A stretch of 44,246 nt of DNA from Bryobacterales bacterium. Lineage in GTDB: Bacteria > Acidobacteriota > Terriglobia > Bryobacterales > Bryobacteraceae. Shown here in pieces: positions 34,488 through 41,893 of the stretch. The stretch covers positions 1-44,246 of the forward strand of contig JADLCF010000324.1 in assembly GCA_020847315.1 (NCBI GenBank), read 5' to 3'. A model generated the notes under the pieces. The model was not told the origin of the DNA and ran no database searches. It saw only the letters and a list, made by a program, of their open reading frames with translations. Both the position numbers and the translations under genes were made by a program. Numbering within the stretch: position 1 is the stretch's first letter; the number at the start of each line of letters is the position of its first letter.

Positions 34488-35396
34488 CTACGTGTGGATG
34501 CGCGGTTGAGATTCCGTGAGTTCCACCGGCGATTCTCCCGGCATCAGGTCCAGAATCGTCACTTCCGGGCGGCAGTTGAATCGGATTCCCCCGTAAACGC
34601 CGCCCACCCCGCGCGTAATGTAGACTCGGCGGCCCTGCCATTCATAGAGCCCTGCATAATAGGCGCGGTCGAGAATCGGCAAAATCGGCGGACCCACGAA
34701 CGGGATATTCACCTGTCCGCCGTGCGTGTGCCCGCAGAGTAGAAGTTCCCAGGAGTAGTATTGCAGCACGGCCTTGGTGTCCGGGTTGTGAGATAGCACC
34801 ACGCGCAACTGCTCCGATTGTTTCGGGAGGCCGTCGAAAGCCGCCTGGGAATTGAACTCGCGGGTCCAGAAGTCGGCCAGCCCGATAAGGTGCAGGCGCT
34901 GCCCCCGGATTTCCCATTCCGTGGAAGCGTTCTGCAGCACGTGAATACCGGCATCGGCGAGCAACTCCCGGATGCGGGTTGAGGTCTTGAAACCGGAGCG
35001 CAGTTCGCTCCATCGGCCACCGTCATGGTTTCCCACGGAGGCAAACGTGGGCGCTGCCGCCGGAAGCACCGCCAGCACGTCGCGGTATCGCTTCAGGTCG
35101 CATCCCGTGTTCGTGGTTACGTAGTCTCCGGTGAGGCAGATCAGGTCCGGCTCTTGCGAGAGGCCGAGCTGGATGGCCGTTTCGATGCGGGAAAAGGGAA
35201 TCGCGGGCGAGGCATGGAAATCGGATAGGTGCAGAATGCGGAGACTCGTTCCGGGCGCCAGCCAGCGGCTGGGAATCCGGCATGCGGTGAGTTCGAACCA
35301 ATTCGGCTCCACGCCATACACGTAAGAACCGGCCGCCAGACTCCCGCCCACAGCCAGACCTCCGGCGCGCAGCAGTGTTCGGCGGGTAATTTGCAT
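34488..35396 (-). CDS. Tat-exported metallophosphoesterase
   Basis: 302 aa from ATG 35396, which starts a clean twin-arginine signal (MQITRRTLLRAGGLAVGG); an ATG eight codons earlier is less likely. Calcineurin-like motifs are complete: DFHAS (Asp59, His61), GDYV (Asp91), GNHDGG (Asn123-His124-Asp125), VLSHNPD and GHTHGGQ. Such enzymes bind two metals and hydrolyse phosphoesters. YaeI/LpxG-like members with this length cleave lipid or peptidoglycan-linked substrates, but the substrate cannot be read here. The Tat signal suggests metals are loaded before export. Confidence 0.9.
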   Translation of the reverse strand: MQITRRTLLRAGGLAVGGSLAAGSYVYGVEPNWFELTACRIPSRWLAPGTSLRILHLSDFHASPAIPFSRIETAIQLGLSQEPDLICLTGDYVTTNTGCDLKRYRDVLAVLPAAAPTFASVGNHDGGRWSELRSGFKTSTRIRELLADAGIHVLQNASTEWEIRGQRLHLIGLADFWTREFNSQAAFDGLPKQSEQLRVVLSHNPDTKAVLQYYSWELLLCGHTHGGQVNIPFVGPPILPILDRAYYAGLYEWQGRRVYITRGVGGVYGGIRFNCRPEVTILDLMPGESPVELTESQPRIHT

Positions 35397-35536
35397 TCTT
35401 CTCTCAGGATAGCCAAGCACCCAAGCGGAGCGCCCGCGCCCGTCCGTGCGGGAAAAGTTCCGCGCAATGCGAGATTCTTTGAGAATTTTTCCCCGGATTA
35501 CCCACTTCTCTTTCGGGAGAGTCTGTCGAAAAAGCG

Positions 35537-37687
35537 ATGCACCTGGGATGGCGCTGGATTCTAATGCTCGCCGTGGGCCTCACCGGAACCGCCGGTCTTC
35601 CGCTGCCCGGCGCCCCTCCGAGCGAGGCGCGTGCCGGCTCGGGCGATGCGGCAACTCTTGCCTACCAAGCCAAGAGGGCGCGCCAGTTCGAAAAGGCGAT
35701 CGAGTGGTTTGAGAAGGCTCTGGCCGCCGATCCGGAAAATCTGCCGCTTCGGAAAGATCTCGCCTATACGCTGCTCACCATCGGCAGGAGTGAGCGAGCG
35801 CGGGATGAATTCGGCGCGGTGCTCCGCCGGGATCCCAACGATAGTTATCTGGCGCTCGAATATGCGTTCCTCTGCCACGAAACGAACAAGCCAGCCGAGG
35901 CTTGGGCCTTGTTCCGAAAACTACGCGATACCGCCAACCCGGAGCATCGCGCAACGGCCAAGCGCGTTTTCGAGGCGATGGACGCCGAACTCCTCAGCCG
36001 CGGCGCGCGCCTTGAAGAGGCGCTGCGGCGCGACCCCGGCAATTACGGCAGCCACCTGGAACTTGCGAGAGCGCGCCGAATTCGCAACGAATTTTCCGCC
36101 GCGGCCTCGGAATTCGAAGCTGCCTACCGCCTGAAGAAGCAGTACCCGGAAGTGCTGCTGGAACTGTCGGATGCGCTCCGCAGGGCCGGGGACGAGGCGC
36201 GGTCCGCTGCCGTCACGCTCACCGCTTCGCGATCTTCCTCGGCCTTTGTCGCCGAACAGGCCAGGGCCTTGCTCCCCGCTCGCTATCCCTATCTTTCCGA
36301 GTTCGAGAACGCGCTGCGCTTTGATGCCGCGCAGCCTGCATTGCGGCGGGAGATGGGGTTTTTTCTGCTCTCGCTCGGCAGAAAGCCGGAAGCGCAGGTG
36401 GCGTTCGAACAGGTGCTGCGTGAGGACCCCGAAGACCTGCTGGCCTCCGCGCAACTTGGGTTCCTCGATCTGGAGCGGGGACGTCATGAAGCCGCGCTTC
36501 CCCGGCTTCGCGCCGCGCTTGCCACGAAGGATGCCGCGCTCCGCCAGCGGGTCGCCGAAGCACTCGCGAACGAGGGCGTTCCTACAGGCGCGTCTCACGT
36601 GGAAACAGTGCTTCTCCCGGCTGCCGAGCTCATTGCACAGGACACACTCGCCAAGAGCCTCGCCGATGCGGAAACCGCGCGGGCGATGGCCCGCAAGAGT
36701 TACGATGCCGGTTTCATTCCGGATGCGATTCGTTATTACGAGGAAGCACAGCGGCTGGACCCCTCCAACCTCGATACTATGCTGCGGCTTGCCTGGAGCC
36801 TCAACATGGCCAAGCGCGACGATGAGGCGTTGCGCTGGTTCTCCCTCGCGGCCCGCAGCCCAGACCCCGCGGTTTCGGGCGAAGCGAAGACCGCGATCCG
36901 CAATCTCACCACGCCCGCGCCCTCTTCCTCCGGGATGGTTGCCGCCAACCCCCGGCAGGGGCTGGTGGCAAGCGTCTGGGCGATGCCGATGCATTCCACG
37001 CGATGGGGCAGCACCTTCAGCTATGCCCAGGCGAAGCTCGAATGGGAAGAGCCCCGCCTACCGGTAGTTCCGTACCTCTCGCTGCGCTTTGTGGGGGACA
37101 CCACGGGCTCGATCGGCGCCGCAAACCCGCAGTTTCTTTCGGAAAACTCGTTCATCTTGGGCATGGGCGCGCGCACTCGCCTCTGGAACGGCGTGCTCGC
37201 GTGGGCGGAAGCAGGCTCCACCATGGCCTACCTCAGTTCCCGCCGCGGAGAAACCGGACGATTCCTGCCAGACTACCGGGGCGGCTTCTCGCAGTTCCGG
37301 CTGCTCGGCCCTTCTCTGCTGAGCGCCAAAGCGGGCGGCTTCGCGGAGACCATGAACGATCTTGTCTACATCCACCGCTTTGATCGGGATACGCTGGCCA
37401 TCTCGCGTAATCGCGTGGGGCGGCACCTGGGCCGGTGGAGTGCGCTCGGCGGCTTGCATGCGCAGGTCTTCCTGAACCTGAACCTGAATACCGATTTCAA
37501 GCGGCAGGCGTGGGCGAATTTTGTTGAAGCCGGGCCGGGCGTGCGGCTGCGCTGGGCCTGGATGCCGCCTTCGGTATCCTTCACTTTCAACTATCTGCGC
37601 GGGTATCACACCATCCGGCGCATCGACGACCGTCCGAACACGTACAACGACTTCCAGGCGGGGTTCTGGTATGCGGTTTCCCGCTAG
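35537..37687 (+). CDS. TPR protein with C-terminal outer-membrane beta-barrel
   Basis: 716 aa. Signal peptide at the N-terminus (LMLAVGLTGTAGLPLPGA). Residues about 35-450 contain repeated TPR-type helices with the usual W/LG-A-P spacing (FEKAIEWFEKALAADPENL, AQVAFEQVLREDPEDLLAS, AIRYYEEAQRLDPSNLDTML). Residues about 465-716 alternate short amphipathic strands with aromatic girdles (GVLAWAEAGSTMAYLSS, AQVFLNLNLNTDF, YNDFQAGFWYAVS), the look of an outer-membrane barrel as in PgaA, BcsC or NfrA-type exopolysaccharide export proteins. It probably forms a polymer export pore scaffolded by periplasmic TPRs. Its end overlaps the next gene by 17 bases. Confidence 0.7.
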   Translation: MHLGWRWILMLAVGLTGTAGLPLPGAPPSEARAGSGDAATLAYQAKRARQFEKAIEWFEKALAADPENLPLRKDLAYTLLTIGRSERARDEFGAVLRRDPNDSYLALEYAFLCHETNKPAEAWALFRKLRDTANPEHRATAKRVFEAMDAELLSRGARLEEALRRDPGNYGSHLELARARRIRNEFSAAASEFEAAYRLKKQYPEVLLELSDALRRAGDEARSAAVTLTASRSSSAFVAEQARALLPARYPYLSEFENALRFDAAQPALRREMGFFLLSLGRKPEAQVAFEQVLREDPEDLLASAQLGFLDLERGRHEAALPRLRAALATKDAALRQRVAEALANEGVPTGASHVETVLLPAAELIAQDTLAKSLADAETARAMARKSYDAGFIPDAIRYYEEAQRLDPSNLDTMLRLAWSLNMAKRDDEALRWFSLAARSPDPAVSGEAKTAIRNLTTPAPSSSGMVAANPRQGLVASVWAMPMHSTRWGSTFSYAQAKLEWEEPRLPVVPYLSLRFVGDTTGSIGAANPQFLSENSFILGMGARTRLWNGVLAWAEAGSTMAYLSSRRGETGRFLPDYRGGFSQFRLLGPSLLSAKAGGFAETMNDLVYIHRFDRDTLAISRNRVGRHLGRWSALGGLHAQVFLNLNLNTDFKRQAWANFVEAGPGVRLRWAWMPPSVSFTFNYLRGYHTIRRIDDRPNTYNDFQAGFWYAVSR

Positions 37688-39725
37688 CGCCTGGGCGCTC
37701 CGGATCACGGGAATTCTCCTGTTCTGCGCGTCCCTGCCGGCGGCTGTCGCGACGCAGTTCAGCTATACCGCTAGCTGCGCTTCCCCCGGCTGGGCGGCTG
37801 TCTTCGAGACCTTCTCCCTCGCGCGCGTGGATGCGGCCGATGCGGATATCCGGGTACTGTGCGGCGCCTCCTCGGAGCGCCACGCCGAAGTGGAAGGCTG
37901 GCTTGACGCCAATCGCATTTTGGTCGTCGAGGGCAACCATCCTCTCGCCGCCTCCTTCGGCTTTGTTCCCTCCGGCGCGCCGCCGCTCCAGGTGCGCAAC
38001 GTGAAGGACCGTCTCGCGGAAGAACTGCTCATTGTCTGGGAGAACCCGGTTGAAATCACGCCAACCCGCATGCCGCCGGGCGCGCGCGTGTTGATGGAAG
38101 AGCGCTGGAGCGGCGCGCCTCTCGTGGCGTTGCTGCCTCTCCCGCGTGGGGCGCTGCTGTGGGTGGCCGTGGGGCCGGGGGAGCACGGCTTTGACCGCTT
38201 CCCCCTGCTCGCGAATGCCCTCGCGGAGGTGGGCTTCCGCGCGCCATTCCGCACGCGGACTCTATGGGCGTTCTTTGACTCCGCTTACCGCCAGCGCGTG
38301 GATCTCGATTATCTCGCCGCCCGCTGGGAGCGCTTCGGCATCGCGGGGTTGCACATCTCCGCGTGGCAGCACTGGGAGCCGGACCCTGCGAAAGATGCGT
38401 GGCTGCGAAGGCTGATCGAGGCCTGCCACCGGCGTGGCATCCTCGTCTACGCCTGGATGGAGTTCCCCCACGTGAGCGAGCGGTTCTGGGAAGAGCACCC
38501 GGAGTGCCGAGAGCAAACCGCGCTCTTGCAGGATGCTCAACTCGATTGGCGCAAACTGATCGACCTCAGCAACCCGGCTTGCAGCGCCCTCGTGAAACAA
38601 GGCGCGGCCTCGCTCCTCAACCGCTTCTCCTGGGATGGCGTGAATCTCGCGGAGATCTATTATGAATCCCTCGAAGGGGCGCAAAACCCCGCACGCTTCA
38701 CGCCCATGAGCGATTCGAGCCGAGAGGCCTTCGCGCGGGAGGCGGGTTTTGACCCGGCGGAACTGTTCGACACGGATTCTCCCCGGCATCTCGCCCACAA
38801 CGCCGCCGGCCTTGCGCAATTCCTCGCCTGGAGGCGGAAACGGATCGGCGAACTTCACGAAGAGTGGCTTCGCTTCGTCGAAAGCTTGCAGGGCGCAGCG
38901 AGGGAACGACACGTGGTGGTCACGCAAATCGACGACCGGTTCGACAATTCCATCCGCGAAAACCTGGGGGCGGATTCGAGCGCGATCCTTGCCCTGATGT
39001 ACCAGCACGCATTCACGTTTCTGGTGGAAGACCCCGCGACGATCTGGCACCTCGGTCCCGCCCGCTATACGGAGATCGCCCGCGCCTATGCGAAGTCGAC
39101 GCCTTACCCGGAACGCCTCGCCGTCGATATCAATATCTTCCCGCGCTACCAGGACGTCTACCCCACCAAGCGCCAGACCGGCATCGAACTCTACCGCCTG
39201 GTGCATGCGGCCGCCCGCGCCTTCCCGCGTGTCGCGCTCTATTTTGAGCATGTGCTGGCCACCGAGGATCTGCCATTCCTGTCCGCGTCGGCCCTGCCGG
39301 AAGTAAAAGCGCGCCGCGAAGGGGCGGGCGTGACGGTAGAGAGCACGCGGCCCATCGGAATCGTCTGGAGCGGGCCCGCGCTCGTGAACGGAAGTCCCTG
39401 GGCGGCACGCGACGAGGAAACGGTCTGGCTGCCCCGAGGCAGGCACGTTCTCGAAGCAGGTAGGGAAGATCCGCCGCTACTGCTCAGCTACCTTGGCGGA
39501 GAACTTCGTCAACTGCATGGCGTCGGCAACCGATTGACGTTCCACTATCGGGGTGAAGCCCGCGCGATTGCCATCTTCAACCACCCACCGGAAAAACTGT
39601 GGATCGACGGAGAGCAGATCGCCGCTCCCGTCTATGAGGCCGCCCATGGCTTCTACCTGATGCTGCCCTCTGGAGAGCATCTCGTCTCCGTGGAAGCCCC
39701 TCCCGCCGCGCCGCCTGCCGGGTAG
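37671..39725 (+). CDS. Exported TIM-barrel glycoside hydrolase-like protein
   Basis: 684 aa from ATG 37671, inside the end of the TPR-barrel gene; it starts a signal peptide (ITGILLFCASLPAAVA). Residues about 25-185 resemble an amidotransferase-like alpha/beta domain. From about 195 a beta/alpha barrel follows: AFFDSAYRQRVDLDYLAARWERFGIAGLHISAW in pieces, GILVYAWMEFPHVSERFW, DGVNLAEIYYESLEG with an acidic pair where barrel hydrolases keep catalytic acids, VVVTQIDDRFD, and RLAVDINIFPRYQDVYPTKRQ. A small beta domain ends the protein. The pairing with a TPR-barrel porin recalls PgaA/PgaB, where the exported enzyme trims the polymer. Family not confirmed; catalytic residues not assigned. Confidence 0.6.
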   Translation: MRFPASAWALRITGILLFCASLPAAVATQFSYTASCASPGWAAVFETFSLARVDAADADIRVLCGASSERHAEVEGWLDANRILVVEGNHPLAASFGFVPSGAPPLQVRNVKDRLAEELLIVWENPVEITPTRMPPGARVLMEERWSGAPLVALLPLPRGALLWVAVGPGEHGFDRFPLLANALAEVGFRAPFRTRTLWAFFDSAYRQRVDLDYLAARWERFGIAGLHISAWQHWEPDPAKDAWLRRLIEACHRRGILVYAWMEFPHVSERFWEEHPECREQTALLQDAQLDWRKLIDLSNPACSALVKQGAASLLNRFSWDGVNLAEIYYESLEGAQNPARFTPMSDSSREAFAREAGFDPAELFDTDSPRHLAHNAAGLAQFLAWRRKRIGELHEEWLRFVESLQGAARERHVVVTQIDDRFDNSIRENLGADSSAILALMYQHAFTFLVEDPATIWHLGPARYTEIARAYAKSTPYPERLAVDINIFPRYQDVYPTKRQTGIELYRLVHAAARAFPRVALYFEHVLATEDLPFLSASALPEVKARREGAGVTVESTRPIGIVWSGPALVNGSPWAARDEETVWLPRGRHVLEAGREDPPLLLSYLGGELRQLHGVGNRLTFHYRGEARAIAIFNHPPEKLWIDGEQIAAPVYEAAHGFYLMLPSGEHLVSVEAPPAAPPAG

Positions 39726-39753
39726 CCGCGGTGGCTGGGCTACCATCAAGAGA

Positions 39754-40869
39754 ATGCGCTTCCTTGCTTGGCTGGCACTTCTATTGTTTGTTGCGCTCCC
39801 GGCAATCGGGCAACCGGAGATCGCCGCATCCGCCGCCCAGGGTTCATCCGCGGATCTGGATCTCGACACACTGCCCGATGCGTTCGAACAAGCCCTGCTT
39901 GAGCGCTTTCTGCCACGGTTTTTCGTGAGCCGGAATGAGTGCGCGGAGTTACCTGCCGAGTTCGCCGCGGACGAGCCAGAGCCGCGCGCCGTTGCGGCCA
40001 ATGGCGCCATCTACGGCCAGGCTTTCCCTTTGTCTGGCGCGGAAGGCGTGTCAGTGGAATTGCATTACTTCCATCTTTGGACGACGGATTGTGGACGATG
40101 GGGCCACCCACTCGACGCGGAACATGTTTCCGTGTTGCTGACCGCTCCGCAAGGCGATGCTCCCCCATCGGCAACTCCCGTGGAGGAGTGGCGCGCGCGG
40201 TATTGGTATGCCGCCGCGCACGAAGATACGGTCTGCGATGTCAGCCACGGGGCGCATGCCCAGGCGTTGGGTGCGGAGCGGCATGGCGCGAAAATCTGGA
40301 TCTCCAGGGCCAAGCATGCTTCCTATCTTTCGCGGGAACGCTGTAAGTTCGGTTGCGGCGGCGATGAGTGCAAGAAGCCGAAGGAAATCGATGTCCCGCG
40401 CGTAATCAATCTCGGGGAGAAGGGACGGCCGCTCAACGGCGCGCGGTTCACCGCTTCCAGCCGCTGGCCGTTGGAGCAGAAACTGGGCAGCGACTTCAAC
40501 GCGGCGGTCCGCCAACAACTGGCCGGGGCATCGCCCAAGAAGATCGTGGCGGTGAATTCCGCCCTGCCTCCGGTGCGCGCCACCATTCTCGCGGGGGAAG
40601 AGATCCTTAGCGGCGCGGGCACCGGCAAACGCCACACGGACGAGGCGCTCAAGACCGGAACGGACGCGACCGGCAACGCGCTAAAGACCGGCCACGAGGC
40701 CACTGCCGGTGCGCTGAAAACCAGCCAGGAAGCTACGGGTAACGCGTTGGGGCGGGCGTTCCGGGCGACGAAGCGATTCCTGACGGGCCGGGAATCCCCC
40801 CCCGCTGCGACGAGGGCGGAGGCGTCCATCGAGGGCACGAATGGGGCCCCTGCGCCCGCCTCCCCTTAA
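39754..40869 (+). CDS. Secreted protein with Vps62-like domain and 11-residue repeat tail
   Basis: 371 aa. Signal peptide (MRFLAWLALLLFVALPAIG). Residues about 35-255 have conserved-looking His, Cys and Trp clusters (VELHYFHLWTTDCGRWGHPLD, VSHGAHAQA, WISRAKHASYL, CKFGCGGDEC) that recall the Vps62/DUF946-like secreted family; this match is tentative. Residues about 297-341 are four tandem 11-residue units (separate entry), then a proline- and alanine-rich end. It starts 28 bases after the TIM-barrel gene, so it is probably the last gene of the exported-protein operon. Function unknown. Confidence 0.6.
   Translation: MRFLAWLALLLFVALPAIGQPEIAASAAQGSSADLDLDTLPDAFEQALLERFLPRFFVSRNECAELPAEFAADEPEPRAVAANGAIYGQAFPLSGAEGVSVELHYFHLWTTDCGRWGHPLDAEHVSVLLTAPQGDAPPSATPVEEWRARYWYAAAHEDTVCDVSHGAHAQALGAERHGAKIWISRAKHASYLSRERCKFGCGGDECKKPKEIDVPRVINLGEKGRPLNGARFTASSRWPLEQKLGSDFNAAVRQQLAGASPKKIVAVNSALPPVRATILAGEEILSGAGTGKRHTDEALKTGTDATGNALKTGHEATAGALKTSQEATGNALGRAFRATKRFLTGRESPPAATRAEASIEGTNGAPAPASP
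40645..40776 (+). repeat. Four tandem 33-base units encoding an 11-residue LEA-like repeat
   Basis: Units at 40645, 40678, 40711 and 40744 encode ALKTGTDATGN, ALKTGHEATAG, ALKTSQEATGN and ALGRAFRATKR. The Ala-Leu-Lys-Thr start is written with different codons in each (GCGCTCAAGACC, GCGCTAAAGACC, GCGCTGAAAACC), so the protein repeat is held by selection, not by recent DNA copying. An 11-residue period suits an amphipathic right-handed coiled coil or LEA-type helix. Confidence 0.75.
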
Positions 40870-40890
40870 GGTGCTTCGGCGCGGCTCTCC

Positions 40891-41709
40891 CTATTCCCGC
40901 GGACGTTCGTCTACCAGCGTATCGGAGAACGTGATCACCGGAAATACCTCCGGAATGTGCGAGTCATAGTGACCATGGCGGTTCCATGCCCAACCGGCGC
41001 CAGGGTCAAGCACTTCCCCCTGCCGCCCGATCGTTTGAAAGCGGGAGCAATCGATGCGCCATTCATCGCCCGCGCGCGGCGGCAGAGAGCGGCCATCGGC
41101 GAGGTCCCGAAGGCTCTGCCAGGGGATGGCGATCTCCGCGCTCCAGCCTCGGTCTACATCGTCCCGCTTGTTGAGCGTGCCATCGACATGAACGGCGTGG
41201 CGCAGGTCGGGGCAATCCCAGTCAAGGAAGCCCCAGCGCTCGCCACGCGGGTGCACATGCCCGCCCACGCCATCAAGCACCAACGTGCGCTGCGTCTCCG
41301 CGTCGAACTCGGGCCGGCCCCAAAAGCGGCCGCCCGGATGGTGGGCGTCTTTCCAGATCCAGAACACTTCGTAGATCACGTTCCGGGCGCTGATTTCGAA
41401 TTCGTAGTAGGTGTCTTTCCCCGCGATAAACAACTCGAGGTCGTTCTCTTCATAAATCTTGCTATCGCGCTCCGTGAGCGTGCCCCAAACGTCGGTCTCC
41501 TCGGCGGAGTAGCCCACGTAGAGGCACGTGTCGTCCCACAGCATCCGCACCCGCGTGTCGAACCATGCGGGCTCGCCCGTCACGATATCAACGAACGCAT
41601 TCGACCGAGGCGCAGCTTGCCATGCCGCTTCCTCCAGCTTGCCATCGATGGTGATTGCCTCCCGCGTACGGTAGCAGGTGTAGCGGGCCACATCTTTCAA
41701 AAACGCCAT
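40891..41709 (-). CDS. CBM9-like carbohydrate-binding protein
   Basis: 272 aa, no signal peptide visible. The family opening TIDGKLEEAAWQAAPRSNAFVD and the following RMLWDDTCLYVGYSAEE are typical of family 9-like carbohydrate-binding modules in proteins that bind reducing sugar ends; DRGWSAEIAIPWQSL and a C-terminal WNRHGHYDSHIPEVFP complete it. Without a signal it may act in the cytoplasm or leave by an unseen route. ATG 41709 is the only good start. It converges with the exported-protein operon and is divergent from the DUF2339 gene. Confidence 0.8.
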   Translation of the reverse strand: MAFLKDVARYTCYRTREAITIDGKLEEAAWQAAPRSNAFVDIVTGEPAWFDTRVRMLWDDTCLYVGYSAEETDVWGTLTERDSKIYEENDLELFIAGKDTYYEFEISARNVIYEVFWIWKDAHHPGGRFWGRPEFDAETQRTLVLDGVGGHVHPRGERWGFLDWDCPDLRHAVHVDGTLNKRDDVDRGWSAEIAIPWQSLRDLADGRSLPPRAGDEWRIDCSRFQTIGRQGEVLDPGAGWAWNRHGHYDSHIPEVFPVITFSDTLVDERPRE

Positions 41710-41893
41710 TTCCGGAACTAAGTCCTCCCAGCTCTTAAAAGATTCAGCATAAACGCATCGCAGGCGTACCGCCTAATGCGGCGCCCGGCTACTGGCGCTG
41801 TGGTCCAGTACGCGACACTCAAAAAATGTCTATCGCGCCATGCGCTTCTGGATCACAATGGGGAGATCTTTGCGCGAGTGAGGGAATGACGGT
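41710..41893. promoter_or_regulatory. Divergent upstream region of CBM9-like and DUF2339 genes
   Basis: 184 bases between two divergent starts must hold both promoters. AGGCG-TAC-CGCCT near 41762 forms a short inverted repeat that could be an operator. No confident -35/-10 boxes were assigned. Confidence 0.35.

Noticed and set aside
38262-39446. 394-codon minus-strand frame opposite the TIM-barrel gene
   Set aside because: Antisense shadow of the coding strand.
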